Source of the DNA: Flavobacterium praedii
Lineage (GTDB): Bacteria > Bacteroidota > Bacteroidia > Flavobacteriales > Flavobacteriaceae
Direction of reading: 5' to 3'
DNA length: 64,000 nucleotides
Assembly: GCF_026810365.1 (NCBI RefSeq)
Contig: NZ_CP113948.1
Location: 634,001-698,000 of the forward strand
The position numbers and the translations under genes were made by a program. The notes under the pieces are model-generated. The model did not search any database. It saw only the letters and a list, made by a program, of their open reading frames with translations, and was not told where the DNA came from. Each line of letters opens with the position of its first letter. Positions within the stretch are counted from its first letter, which is position 1. This document shows positions 14,538-23,728 of this stretch, in pieces.

Positions 14538-15788
14538 TTAGTTTCTTTCAAAATTGGTGTTTACAAAATAAATTGTCACTAATAAAGATAAAATGAGATA
14601 ACCAATAATAATATAAGAGGCAAAGGGGAATACTAAGTTCAGATGGAACCAATCGCCTAAGTAAGCAATTATACCTATTCCAAATAGAAATCGTATTGCC
14701 TCCCAGAAGAGCGAAGTTTTTCGGGTATCCATCAATTCGGTGTAACTATAAACTGTTAAGAATATAAAAGCTCCATAAACAAATACGTTTGGTAACCCAA
14801 TGATAGCTATTGAGTTATACATATAGGTAATGAACAATAAAGTGATTATGGCTTGAAATATAGACCAATACATTAATTGGTTTGAATGTTGTGTTCCGTA
14901 CTTTTCAAAGGCATATACATCCGTGATTTTGTTAACGGGATATTTCTCTTCAAAATCTTTTGGTCTCCATCCAGTCGGTTTAAACCAAATAGTGAGTTTG
15001 TCATTCCATTTATCTGTACGCCAAGCATCGGTGATCATTAACCAAAGATGTTGAAAATTAATTCGTATGGGGTTCCAGGTTAGTGCTGGTCTTGTTATTC
15101 CAAAAACTGGTGGAACACTTTCTAATTCTTCTTGAAAAGTGCCAAAAAGTTTGTCCCAAATTATAAATATTTGAGAGTGATTTTTGTCCATATAAATTGG
15201 GTTTATGGCATGATGAACCCTATGATGAGAAGGCGTTACCAATATATTTTCTAGAAATCCCATTTTTTTGATATGTTTGGTGTGGTACCAAAACTGTAAA
15301 AATAAATGGATGGGAAGTGTTATGGCAATCACTTTTGGTGGCACACCTAAAAGCGCTGCAGGAATCAATAAAAAAGTGAATAGATTGACAAAACTTGAAA
15401 CGGGTTGTCGTAAAGCACAAGCTAAATTAAATTCTTCGCTGCTGTGGTGAATTGCATGTTTGTTCCATAAAAAATTGATTTGATGAGACAAACGATGGCT
15501 CCAATATCCATAAAAATCAATTACAATAAATCCGATTATATATGCCCAAACATTCGCTTCCAAATGAATAATGGCAAGTTTAGTTTCAATCCAATCATAA
15601 GTAATTAAGGTAATGCTTAAGCCTAAAACATCTTTTACGGAATTAATCATTCCAGAGCTAATGCTTGAAACTGAATCCATATTGGGAGAAGTATCTTCTC
15701 CTTTATAAAAACCATACATTTTTTCAATTACTATTAGTATCAAAAAAACAGGCATCACAAAAACTAAAATTTTACCGTATTCTTCCAT
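14538..15788 (-). CDS. fatty-acid-hydroxylase-superfamily membrane protein (AGMO/sterol desaturase-like)
   Basis: A 416-residue membrane di-iron protein. His clusters appear in family order: GYWSHRLSHQ (His98, His102), KHAIHHSSE (His111, 114, 115), a His in IHLF and WYHTKHI, then SHHRVHHAIN (188-193). The extra C-terminal block of four or five spans after the catalytic half resembles alkylglycerol monooxygenase rather than short sterol desaturases. AGMO cleaves alkyl-ether lipids and needs tetrahydrobiopterin. I start at the ATG at 15788; a TTG at 15809 lies inside a TATATTTG promoter box (15807-15814). Lysoplasmalogenase is the next gene. Confidence 0.82.
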   Translation of the reverse strand: MEEYGKILVFVMPVFLILIVIEKMYGFYKGEDTSPNMDSVSSISSGMINSVKDVLGLSITLITYDWIETKLAIIHLEANVWAYIIGFIVIDFYGYWSHRLSHQINFLWNKHAIHHSSEEFNLACALRQPVSSFVNLFTFLLIPAALLGVPPKVIAITLPIHLFLQFWYHTKHIKKMGFLENILVTPSHHRVHHAINPIYMDKNHSQIFIIWDKLFGTFQEELESVPPVFGITRPALTWNPIRINFQHLWLMITDAWRTDKWNDKLTIWFKPTGWRPKDFEEKYPVNKITDVYAFEKYGTQHSNQLMYWSIFQAIITLLFITYMYNSIAIIGLPNVFVYGAFIFLTVYSYTELMDTRKTSLFWEAIRFLFGIGIIAYLGDWFHLNLVFPFASYIIIGYLILSLLVTIYFVNTNFERN

Positions 15789-15961
15789 TTTAAGGGTATT
15801 TTTTTTCAAATATAGAATAAATGTCGGTAATTATGTTTTATTGGTATTAAATTATGAAATATTTTGTGTATTTATTATTAGTTGTTTTTTGGTTGTCAGA
15901 ATACTTCTAAAACAGATGGTCGTATTTTTGTATTCTTTATTGAAGTTTTTAAAGCATAAAA

Positions 15962-15998
15962 AAACCTATTCGAGGTTGTACTTACTCAAATAGGTTTA
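15962..15998 (-). terminator. intrinsic terminator after clpS
   Basis: AAACCTATT / AATAGGTTT stem with an 18-nt loop; the A-run to its left becomes the U-tract on the minus strand. It closes the prmA-clpS operon. Confidence 0.7.
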
Positions 15999-16031
15999 CG
16001 GAAAACACATTTTTGGAAATGGTATTGTAAC

Positions 16032-16307
16032 TTAGATTAATTCGGCATTCAAACCTGCTTCTAATAATCTAGTGCATTGAATTTTTAATTTATCAAATTC
16101 ACCTGTTTTAACGGTGCATTTTCCATTGTAATGGATGATCAATGAGCATTGCTCTGCCTGAATTGGAGTATGATCGCAAACTCTGATTAAGGTGTCAATA
16201 ACATGATCAAAAGTGTTTACATCATCATTGTATACTATAATTTCATTGTTTATAGTATTAACTTCCTTTTCTTTAACTCTTTCTTTTACTTTCTCTATGG
16301 TACTCAT
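16032..16307 (-). CDS. clpS: ClpS, adaptor of the ClpAP/ClpCP protease
   Basis: A 91-residue adaptor that hands N-degron substrates to the Clp ATPase. The core reads IIVYNDDVNTFDHVIDTLIR, then CDHTPIQAEQCSLIIHYNG and a short C-terminal helix, matching the ClpS fold with its Asn-Asp-Asp N-degron-binding loop. The His of HYNG is at the expected place. It lies 42 bases downstream of prmA on the same strand, so they probably share a transcript. Confidence 0.93.
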   Translation of the reverse strand: MSTIEKVKERVKEKEVNTINNEIIVYNDDVNTFDHVIDTLIRVCDHTPIQAEQCSLIIHYNGKCTVKTGEFDKLKIQCTRLLEAGLNAELI

Positions 16308-16349
16308 GCTTTTAGGTTTTTGTACTTTATTGATTTTAAAAAACTAACA

Positions 16350-17183
16350 CTAATTTACGTATTTTAATGATACCCAGTTGTTTCTGTTGAATTTTTTAAC
16401 ATATTTTAGTCCTTTTTCCGTGCACGAAGCATCTATAAATGGGATATCTTCTTCGTAAAAACCGCTAAATAAGATGGTTCCACCAGTATTTAAACTATCT
16501 ACATAACTTTGCATATCATTTAATAAAATGTTTCTATTGATGTTAGCAATAATTAAATCGTATTTCTTACCTTTTAATAATGCTGCATCACCTTCATAAA
16601 CAGTTATATGTTTGCAATTGTTGCGTTCGGCATTTTCAATAGAATTCAAATAACACCAATTGTCAATATCAATGGCATCGATAGGTTGTGCTCCTTTCAT
16701 TTCGGCAAGAATAGCAAGAATAGCTGTTCCGCAACCCATATCTAAGGTTTTTAAACCGGTAACATCAATTTCTAATAAGTGTTGAATCATCATGTGAGTA
16801 GTTTCATGATGTCCAGTACCAAAACTCATTTTTGGTTCAATTACAATGTCAAATTCTGCATTTGTTTTTGGGTGAAATGGGGCACGTACATGACAGTTTC
16901 CTTCTACATCAATGGGTTCAAAATTCTTTTCCCATTCCTCATTCCAGTTCACTTGTTCGATTTCTTCAAAAGTATAGTTGATTTTGAATTCTTCGGAGTG
17001 TAATATCTGAATATCTTCTAATATAGATTCGTCCCAAAGATCTTTTTGTACAAATGCAGAGATACCTGTTTCCGTTTCAGTAAAACTTTCAAAGGCTTTT
17101 TCTCCCAATTCAGCTATTAATATTTCTGATCCAAGCTCTTTTGGTTCAATGTTAAAATGATATCCGATGTAAATGTTTGACAT
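16350..17183 (-). CDS. prmA: ribosomal protein L11 methyltransferase
   Basis: SAM-dependent enzyme that trimethylates ribosomal protein L11. The 277 residues carry an N-terminal substrate-recognition region, then the Rossmann methyltransferase core with SFGTGHHETT (PrmA-specific), the SAM loop LDMGCGTAILAI, the acidic IDIDNW and the NPPY-equivalent ANINRN. A CAAAGGTA at 17198-17205, reading TACCTTTG on the minus strand, is a good -7 box 15 bases before the ATG. The gene is first in an operon with clpS. Confidence 0.94.
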   Translation of the reverse strand: MSNIYIGYHFNIEPKELGSEILIAELGEKAFESFTETETGISAFVQKDLWDESILEDIQILHSEEFKINYTFEEIEQVNWNEEWEKNFEPIDVEGNCHVRAPFHPKTNAEFDIVIEPKMSFGTGHHETTHMMIQHLLEIDVTGLKTLDMGCGTAILAILAEMKGAQPIDAIDIDNWCYLNSIENAERNNCKHITVYEGDAALLKGKKYDLIIANINRNILLNDMQSYVDSLNTGGTILFSGFYEEDIPFIDASCTEKGLKYVKKFNRNNWVSLKYVN

Positions 17184-17462
17184 GTTTAATTTTTTTGCAA
17201 AGGTAACAATAGCATGTAATCCTTTTTTAAATTTTATATTTTTTTTGACGTTTTGTTTTTAACACTGAATTTTTTCTATTTTTTAACTTTTTAAAAAAAG
17301 TAGCAAAAGGAGTTTTTTGTCTAAATATAGATATCACTATTTTTTTTATTATATCATTTTATAAATTCAATGTGTTAATTAACCTATTGGAAATGAATAG
17401 CTAGTATTTTTTTGGGTATAAAAAATAGTTTTTTTTAAAATTTTTATTCTTTTTTTTATGCT

Positions 17463-17526
17463 GTAGTTATACCTTTTTCAAGGATATAAAAAATGATTTT
17501 TATCATGTTTTTGAAAATATAACTAC
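17463..17526. repeat. 64-bp inverted repeat upstream of the TPR gene
   Basis: Perfect 9-bp arms GTAGTTATA (17463-17471) and TATAACTAC (17518-17526) enclose a smaller hairpin ATGAT-TTTT-ATCAT. The rest of the 467-bp gap between prmA and the TPR gene is extremely AT-rich. The arms resemble half-sites near susC and the GH97 gene, so this may be an operator. Confidence 0.45.
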
Positions 17527-17555
17527 CTGAATTATAGATAATTAATTGATAAAAC

Positions 17556-17587
17556 TTGCTGTTTTTATTTTATAATATTTATATTTG
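17556..17587 (+). promoter_or_regulatory. candidate promoter of the TPR gene
   Basis: TTG at 17556-17558, a 21-bp spacer and TATATTTG at 17580-17587. The leader would be about 57 nt and contains a CTACAACTAC sequence. Confidence 0.45.
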
Positions 17588-17650
17588 TAAAGTTGTATAA
17601 TTTTACATTGCTACAACTACATTTTAATATTCTAAATTAATAAATCTACC

Positions 17651-19318
17651 ATGAAAAAAGTTTTAATTTATACCGTCGCAACACTGTTTTCTGTTTTTTT
17701 GGGGCAAGCGCAGGATATAAAACAAGCAAAAATTGCTATCGATGCCGAACAATATGAAAAAGCAAAAAATATTTTAGAAACCCTTACAACAGCCAAGCCA
17801 ACAGATGGATATGCTAAATTTCTTTTGGGAAATGTTTGTTTGTTAAAAGGGGAATATAGCGAAGCCAAAAAACATTTTGATGTTGGGGTTGCCTGTTCTT
17901 CCAAAGGAAATTTTAATTACATCGGTTTGGGATATATTGCTCTTGATAAAGGAGATATTGCCGAAGCAGAGAAAAATTTTGCATCAGCAACTCAAAATAT
18001 TGGTAAAAAAGATCTTGAGGAATCGGTCTTTATTGGTAAGGCTTATACGTATTCGGAGCATCCTAATTACAAAAAAGCAGTGGAGATTTTGAGTGCATCA
18101 AGACTTATTGATCCAGCAAATACAACTGTTTTATTAGCATTAGGTGATGCTTATAAATTTAATAAAAAACAAAATGATGCCTATGATTGTTATCGAGAAG
18201 CATTTCGATTAGATAATACTTTGCTTAGAGCCAAAATGGGATTGGGTACATTGATTAAAAATGCTCATAATTTTCCAGTGGCTGTAACTTCCTTTGATGA
18301 AGTGATAGCATTAAATCCTAACTATGGTCCTGTATATAGAGAACTTGCAGAAACCCAATATTTATGGGCTATGAATGATGCTAGAAAATACGATGAACAC
18401 ATTTCTAAAGGTATAGCCTTTTATGAAAAGTATATGAGCTTAACCGATTATTCATTGGAATCTCGTATGCGTCATGCCGATTTTTTAATCTTAGCCAAAG
18501 ATTACAAAGCACTTGAAGTTGAAGCTAATGAAATGAGTAAGTTGGATAAAGTAAATCCTAGAATTTACCGTTATTTAGGATATTCAGCATATTACAACAA
18601 CAATTTTGATACCACAATATCTTCATTGAATTCTTTTGTTTCAAATCCTGCCAATAGAACCATTGCAAGAGATTATTACTATTTAGGTGCAGCAAAATTG
18701 AGTAAAGCATTAGCAGCTACTCCAATTGATAACGTTGCAATAGATGATGCCATTTTAGATTTTAAAAAATCATTTGAAATGAGTAATGGAATTGCTGGAG
18801 AACTTCCGGAACTGGCTAAAAAAGTTTTTGATAAAAAATTATACGCACAAGCTGCCGCAATATATGAAATAGCAATAGGTAATCCAGAAACAAAATCCTA
18901 TTTGATGGACAATTTCTATTTTGCTTCATCCGTATATTGGTCTTGTAATGGTATCGAAAATTTAAGTCCACAACAGATTGAGTTATTGAAAAAGGCTGAT
19001 TTAGCTTTGGATGTGGTTATAGCGGCTTCACCATCAACTCAAGACGCTTATCTTTTTAAAGCTAGAATTCAAGTTTTGCTTAAAAACGATATTTTAGTAA
19101 CTAAAAATTACGAAGATTTTGTTACTGCTGCCAATAAAAAAGAGGCAACTGAGTTGGCTACCAAAGGAATGAAATCAAAATTAATGGAAGCTTATAATAA
19201 CTTAGGTGTTATTTATTCGGCTACTGATAAAGTAAAAGCAAAAGATAATTTTACTAAAACTCTAGCGATAGATCCAGCTAATCAATATGCTTTGGACCAA
19301 TTGAAATTATTGAAATAA
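17651..19318 (+). CDS. periplasmic tetratricopeptide-repeat protein
   Basis: A 555-residue exported protein. A signal peptide (MKKVLIYTVATLFSVFLGQAQ) precedes helical repeats that fill the chain. TPR-like units with small residues at turns recur from about residue 22 (EQYEKAKNILETL, GEYSEAKKHFDVG, GDIAEAEKNFA) to the C-terminus (AYNNLGVIYSATDKVKAKDN). TPR arrays build protein-protein scaffolds; the partners are unknown. In Flavobacteria similar proteins lie near TonB/ExbD or phosphate-uptake genes, but none is here. It is monocistronic with its own terminator at 19344-19376. Confidence 0.82.
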   Translation: MKKVLIYTVATLFSVFLGQAQDIKQAKIAIDAEQYEKAKNILETLTTAKPTDGYAKFLLGNVCLLKGEYSEAKKHFDVGVACSSKGNFNYIGLGYIALDKGDIAEAEKNFASATQNIGKKDLEESVFIGKAYTYSEHPNYKKAVEILSASRLIDPANTTVLLALGDAYKFNKKQNDAYDCYREAFRLDNTLLRAKMGLGTLIKNAHNFPVAVTSFDEVIALNPNYGPVYRELAETQYLWAMNDARKYDEHISKGIAFYEKYMSLTDYSLESRMRHADFLILAKDYKALEVEANEMSKLDKVNPRIYRYLGYSAYYNNNFDTTISSLNSFVSNPANRTIARDYYYLGAAKLSKALAATPIDNVAIDDAILDFKKSFEMSNGIAGELPELAKKVFDKKLYAQAAAIYEIAIGNPETKSYLMDNFYFASSVYWSCNGIENLSPQQIELLKKADLALDVVIAASPSTQDAYLFKARIQVLLKNDILVTKNYEDFVTAANKKEATELATKGMKSKLMEAYNNLGVIYSATDKVKAKDNFTKTLAIDPANQYALDQLKLLK

Positions 19319-19343
19319 ATTTTGATAAGAATTGATTATTAAA

Positions 19344-19376
19344 AAACCAATAGTATTTTTTACTATTGGTTTTTTT
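19344..19376 (+). terminator. intrinsic terminator after the TPR gene
   Basis: 12-bp stem AAACCAATAGTA / TACTATTGGTTT with a 5-nt loop and a T-run; the A-run on its left may also serve the convergent gene. Confidence 0.85.
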
Positions 19377-19389
19377 GTTTTATACGAGA

Positions 19390-20187
19390 TTATAGTTTTT
19401 GAAATGCTTTGATAAGGTTGTGAATGGGTTTCAAAGAAATCTCTGTGCCACTTTCACCGTTTTCAGCATAATCAAATGGGTTATCAAGGTCTTTGATTAA
19501 CAAAAACATATACGAAATTAAAAAGGTTACGAGCAAAGTAAAAAACAAAGCCACATAAAAAGGCTCGATTTTGATTATGATAAGGGACATAGCAATTAAT
19601 GTTCCCATGGCTTCAAGTATCGCATAAGCAGAACCAATAAAATTAGTTTCTCTAATGGTGTCAATTCTCATGATCATTTTACGGATATTGTTTTGCTCGT
19701 TTTTTATTTTAATGAGATAACCTGGTTGAATTCCTTCATTGTCTAATTCGATAATAAAATCATTCATTTGGCTTATTTTTTCCAGAATGGACTCCGTGGT
19801 TTCTCTTTTGTAAAACCATTCCATCAAAGAAGTGGTAAATGTTTTTTGAAAGGATATGTACTGCAAAGCATTTTGAGATTTTTTGCCTTTGTAAATAGTA
19901 TAGCAGTCATCGTAAATTGATCTTATGGAAGCCGAAAGTTCACTTGGCAGTTTTTCACTTTCCTTGTAATCAGAGAGGACTCCACTAATAAGAAAACCAA
20001 TCAAGAAGATGGTTCCAGCAATTAAACTGGTGAAAAGGGCATTAAGTTCAAGAACTTCTAACTCAAAATGATGGGATAAAAATTTTAGTAATGCCACAAA
20101 AAGAATTACAGGGATAATACGGAATGCGATAGACCATTTTTGCCAAATTTTATTAGACTTTTTTTTAATTGTTTTAGGGATTTCCAT
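19390..20187 (-). CDS. membrane protein, bestrophin-like/DUF4239 type
   Basis: A 265-residue protein with hydrophobic spans near 23-45, 48-72, 183-203 and 207-232 and a cytosolic helical middle. The C-terminal stretch FLLIKDLDNPFDY closely resembles the LxDNPF motif that ends the DUF4239 (bestrophin-like) domain, and ETNFIGSAYAILEAMG resembles the segment before it. If so it may be an anion channel or a relative, but the assignment is tentative. It stands alone, convergent with the TPR gene. Confidence 0.6.
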   Translation of the reverse strand: MEIPKTIKKKSNKIWQKWSIAFRIIPVILFVALLKFLSHHFELEVLELNALFTSLIAGTIFLIGFLISGVLSDYKESEKLPSELSASIRSIYDDCYTIYKGKKSQNALQYISFQKTFTTSLMEWFYKRETTESILEKISQMNDFIIELDNEGIQPGYLIKIKNEQNNIRKMIMRIDTIRETNFIGSAYAILEAMGTLIAMSLIIIKIEPFYVALFFTLLVTFLISYMFLLIKDLDNPFDYAENGESGTEISLKPIHNLIKAFQKL

Positions 20188-20321
20188 TCTGTTTCTTGTG
20201 ATTATTAAAATGATTTAAGGATCGCAAATTTCGTAGATTTATCTCGAAATTTCAAACATATTGTTTCCCATGTTTAGGAATTGATTTGAGATTTATAAAA
20301 TGAAAAGCGAAAAATGATGAT

Positions 20322-20353
20322 AAAAAAAACCTGTTCCATTTTAGAACAGGTTT
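20322..20353 (-). terminator. intrinsic terminator after tpiA
   Basis: AAACCTGTTC / GAACAGGTTT-type stem with a run of eight A on its left, which is the U-tract on the minus strand. Confidence 0.75.
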
Positions 20354-20410
20354 AGTAATTTTAAAAATAGTAGGTCAACAACAAATATCTTGAAGTTCAC
20401 TTATTTTATT

Positions 20411-21163
20411 TTAGATAGCTGTTACAATTGTAATGAAATCTTTTGCATTTAGAGCTGCACCACCAATAAGACCACCATCTACATCTGGTTTAGAGAAGAT
20501 TTCTTTTGCATTGTCTGGTTTTACACTTCCTCCGTAAAGGATTGAAACATCTTCGGCTACATCGCTTCCGAATGCTTTGCGAACTGTTTCTCTAATAAAT
20601 TCATGCATATCTTGTGCTTGTTCCGGGGAAGCAGTTTCTCCAGTTCCAATAGCCCAAACTGGCTCATAAGCCAATACCACTTTTTCCCAATCTTTTGCTT
20701 CAATGTGGAATAAACCATCTTTCAATTGATTCTCTACAATATTGAAATGATTACCAGATTGACGGTCTTTTAATTCTTCTCCAAAACAGAAAATAACAGT
20801 CATATCATGTTTCAAAGCTGTATTTACTTTGCTTGCAATGATTGCATCCGTTTCATGAAAAATAGCTCTGCGCTCTGAGTGACCTAAAATCACTGTATTT
20901 ACGCCAACACTTTTAATCATATCTGCTGATATTTCGCCAGTAAAAGCACCACTTTCTGCTTGGTGTAAATTCTGCGCTGCAACTGCTATGTTTGAGTGAG
21001 TCAAATTATCTACTGCAGATGCCAAGTTTACAAAAGTTGGAGCCACAATTACTTGTGCTTTAGTTTCAGCAGGAATTTGAGTCAATAATTCATTTAATAA
21101 TTCTTTAGTTTGTGCTGCATTTTTATGCATTTTCCAGTTTCCTGCAACAATCTTCTTTCTCAT
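20411..21163 (-). CDS. tpiA: triosephosphate isomerase
   Basis: Interconverts dihydroxyacetone phosphate and glyceraldehyde 3-phosphate in glycolysis. The 250 residues show GNWKMHKN at the N-terminus (catalytic Lys), the catalytic His in ILGHSERR (about 96), the catalytic Glu in AYEPVWAIGTG (about 166) and the phosphate-binding LYGGSVKPDN near the C-terminus. It lies 85 bases after the TlpA-like gene on the same strand. The combination DUF1599, DoxX-type protein, tpiA is a recurring gene order in Bacteroidota. Confidence 0.97.
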   Translation of the reverse strand: MRKKIVAGNWKMHKNAAQTKELLNELLTQIPAETKAQVIVAPTFVNLASAVDNLTHSNIAVAAQNLHQAESGAFTGEISADMIKSVGVNTVILGHSERRAIFHETDAIIASKVNTALKHDMTVIFCFGEELKDRQSGNHFNIVENQLKDGLFHIEAKDWEKVVLAYEPVWAIGTGETASPEQAQDMHEFIRETVRKAFGSDVAEDVSILYGGSVKPDNAKEIFSKPDVDGGLIGGAALNAKDFITIVTAI

Positions 21164-21248
21164 TTTTGTAGTATTTATATTTGTATAAAAGTTATGTTTT
21201 TAAAATTCAATAACCAATTTCAGATTAGATTGATATTGAAATTATTTG

Positions 21249-21743
21249 TTATTTCAATTGTTTTAGTGTAGCGCTAATTTGATCGAAGTCGGTTTCAATA
21301 GCGCGATAAAGTATGATTTTTCCAGTTTTGTCTATGATAATATATCTTGGAATCCAATCTAAATCAATGGCTTTTCCAAATACGCCTTTCATGCCATCGT
21401 TAGCCATAAAATGTACCCCATTGAGTTGGTGTTTTTCAATACCTTCTTTCCATTTATCCGCTGTTTTATCCATAGATATAAACACATAAGATACTTCAGG
21501 ATTATTGGCTTGTAGTTCTTTTAGTTTTGGCATTGCTTTGACACAATCGCCACACCATGAAGCCCAAACCTCGATTACAGTTGTTTTGCCTTGTTGATTT
21601 TTTATAATATCTCCAAATTTAATCTGATTTCCATCTATAGTCAAGAGTGTTTCAGAAAGTGCATTTTTAGAGAATTCTGTTTTTTGAGCTTGTGAACATG
21701 AAAATGTTGCAAAAGCAATAAGTAATAAAGCTAAATTTTTCAT
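21249..21743 (-). CDS. TlpA-like thioredoxin-fold lipoprotein
   Basis: A 164-residue envelope thiol-disulfide protein. The lipoprotein signal ends at ATFSC (Cys16), and the thioredoxin domain carries the redox pair in WASWCGDC (Cys64, Cys67) and the cis-Pro region DWIPRYIIID. TlpA-type proteins reduce or oxidise thiols of exported proteins using electrons from a membrane donor. The DoxX/MauE-like protein encoded just upstream could be that donor. A terminator at 21920-21957 separates them, so this gene probably has its own promoter. Confidence 0.88.
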   Translation of the reverse strand: MKNLALLLIAFATFSCSQAQKTEFSKNALSETLLTIDGNQIKFGDIIKNQQGKTTVIEVWASWCGDCVKAMPKLKELQANNPEVSYVFISMDKTADKWKEGIEKHQLNGVHFMANDGMKGVFGKAIDLDWIPRYIIIDKTGKIILYRAIETDFDQISATLKQLK

Positions 21744-21919
21744 TAAAAATAAGTTTTCACAAAGTTAGTTAAAGAAAAGCAAATAGATAAATAGATTTTT
21801 AGAATATTATTGTGAAAATTATCAAATTTTATTACAATATCGTTATAGTTAATAATATGTTTCAAAAATAACTACACACAATACTTTAGAATAAAAACCA
21901 ATTCAGATTAATAAAAATT

Positions 21920-21957
21920 AAAAAGCCTTGCAATTATTAATATTGCAAGGCTTTTTA
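21920..21957 (-). terminator. intrinsic terminator after the DoxX-type gene
   Basis: 14-bp stem AAAAAGCCTTGCAA / TTGCAAGGCTTTTT, nearly perfect, with A- and T-runs on both sides. Confidence 0.85.
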
Positions 21958-21974
21958 TGTAATTGTTGAAAAAA

Positions 21975-23075
21975 TTAGAAAATCAAATCTTCTGTATCGT
22001 TGTAATGTACTTTTTGTTTTACTGTCCCTTTTTCAAGTATCACAAAGCTTGGATTGGCTCTTTCAATCGTTTTTAAAGGAATAGCATCACAGAAATAGAA
22101 ATCAAAATTGATGCCATATTGTTTTCTGATAGCTGCAATTTCATCCGGGGTAGATGCCGTCATTCCGATAACTTTATATCCTTTTGCGAAAGCTTTTTTG
22201 TTGATTTGTTCCATTTTGGCTAGTCCTTTTTCATTGGCTTCAGCCAAATTATAGGCAACAATCATCAATAATTTTGGTTCTTGTAAAAGTTCGTCTTTAT
22301 AGTCGGATCCATCTTTTTCCATAACAAAGTCATGAATTGGAGGCACATAGCCTTCTGTTATAACTTTATCTTTACGGTCAACAAAAGTGGCTCCTTCAGG
22401 TATATTAGCTAAGTCTTTTTCAGTAAATTCTTTATCTACGCCATTTACTTTGTAGATAAAAATCATTTCCACAACTGATTTTGGTGCATCTTCTGGGATT
22501 TCCATTCCTTTTTGAATATTATTACCCACTTTGTATGCTCTAAAATCTTTTAGAGGCAAATGATTGACTACCCAATATCCCATAAAACAACAGAGAAATA
22601 AAGATGTTAATGCTAAGCTATTTTGGATTTTGTTACTAAATAATGGATGAATTAACTTCATGTTAATAAACAGGATCATTATAAAGAAAAACAAAACGAT
22701 ATCTTTTGTAAACGATTGCCAAGGTGTAAGGTGTAAAGCATCTCCAAAACAGCCACAATCTTTTACCACGTCAAAATAAGCAGAATAGAAGGTTAAGAAC
22801 GAGAACATAATAATGATGAGCAATAACAACCAAATGGTCCATTTTGATTTAAAACCAATGAGTAACATGACGCCCAAAATTACCTCTAGAATTACTACAA
22901 TTAATGCAATTGCTAATGAAAAAGGGATGAAAAAAGGCATGTTTAAAACAGGCTCACTAAAATATTCGGCTAGTTTATAGGAGAATCCTACTGGATCATT
23001 CAGTTTAATTAATCCGGAGATTATAAATAGAATTCCAACAAAGATTCTAGAGAATTGGGTGATAATATTTTTCAT
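21975..23075 (-). CDS. DoxX/MauE-like membrane protein fused to a thioredoxin-like domain (BT_3928 type)
   Basis: A 366-residue protein. The first 150 or so residues form four membrane spans with DVVKDCGCFGDAL, the Cys-Gly-Cys motif typical of MauE-like proteins that pass electrons to periplasmic thiols. A further span (about 155-173) leads to a domain with thioredoxin-like strands (PKLLMIVAYNL, GYKVIGMTAS, NPSFVILEKG). That domain lacks the usual CxxC; only a lone Cys in FYFCDAIPL remains. It heads the cluster of DUF1599, this gene, TlpA and tpiA. A redox role is inferred from architecture. Confidence 0.8.
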   Translation of the reverse strand: MKNIITQFSRIFVGILFIISGLIKLNDPVGFSYKLAEYFSEPVLNMPFFIPFSLAIALIVVILEVILGVMLLIGFKSKWTIWLLLLIIIMFSFLTFYSAYFDVVKDCGCFGDALHLTPWQSFTKDIVLFFFIMILFINMKLIHPLFSNKIQNSLALTSLFLCCFMGYWVVNHLPLKDFRAYKVGNNIQKGMEIPEDAPKSVVEMIFIYKVNGVDKEFTEKDLANIPEGATFVDRKDKVITEGYVPPIHDFVMEKDGSDYKDELLQEPKLLMIVAYNLAEANEKGLAKMEQINKKAFAKGYKVIGMTASTPDEIAAIRKQYGINFDFYFCDAIPLKTIERANPSFVILEKGTVKQKVHYNDTEDLIF

Positions 23076-23131
23076 TTTTTAGGTTTTTAAGCAAAGATAA
23101 AAGGGGTTGCATTGATTTTATTAATAAGTTG

Positions 23132-23674
23132 TTACTTCTTGAAGTTCATTAGGATAAGTGCAAAAACGGAATAGTTAATCATGTCTTGATAATTGGCATC
23201 AATTCCTTCTGAAACTATCGTTTTTCCTTTATTGTCTTCAATTTGTTTGACACGAAGTAATTTTTGTAAAATTAAATCCGTTAATGAGCTTACCCGCATT
23301 TCGCGCCAAGCTTCTCCATAATCGTGATTTTTATTTTCCATTAATTGTTTGGTCAACGCTACTTTAGCATCATATAATTGAATTGCTTTTTCTGTATCCA
23401 AATCGGGTTGGTCGACTACTCCTAATTCCAATTGGATCAAAGCCATAATAGAATAATTGATGATACCAATGAATTCTCCAGTTTCATCTTCATCTATTTT
23501 TCGGATTTCGTTTTCCTGCAAACTTCTGATTCTTTGGGCTTTTATGAAAATTTGATCGGTTAAAGAGGGAAGTCTCAATATGCGCCAAGCGCTACCGTAA
23601 TCTTTCATTTTGTTGATGAACAGTGAGCGGCAATAAGCGATCACGTTATCATATTCTTGCGAAGTAGTATTCAT
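23132..23674 (-). CDS. DUF1599 protein with two copies of the domain
   Basis: A 180-residue cytosolic protein made of two similar halves. Half one has MKDYGSAWRILRLPSLTDQIF and GIINYSIMALIQLEL; half two has NHDYGEAWREMRVSSLTDLIL and DMINYSVFALILM. This is the standard DUF1599 tandem layout. Its biochemical role is unknown. It is divergent from folP across a short repeat-rich gap and precedes the DoxX-type gene by 56 bases. Confidence 0.85.
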   Translation of the reverse strand: MNTTSQEYDNVIAYCRSLFINKMKDYGSAWRILRLPSLTDQIFIKAQRIRSLQENEIRKIDEDETGEFIGIINYSIMALIQLELGVVDQPDLDTEKAIQLYDAKVALTKQLMENKNHDYGEAWREMRVSSLTDLILQKLLRVKQIEDNKGKTIVSEGIDANYQDMINYSVFALILMNFKK

Positions 23675-23728
23675 TATTGGTGTATATTTGTCTAAAATTG
23701 CATCAAAAATAAGAATAAAATTTAAAAG

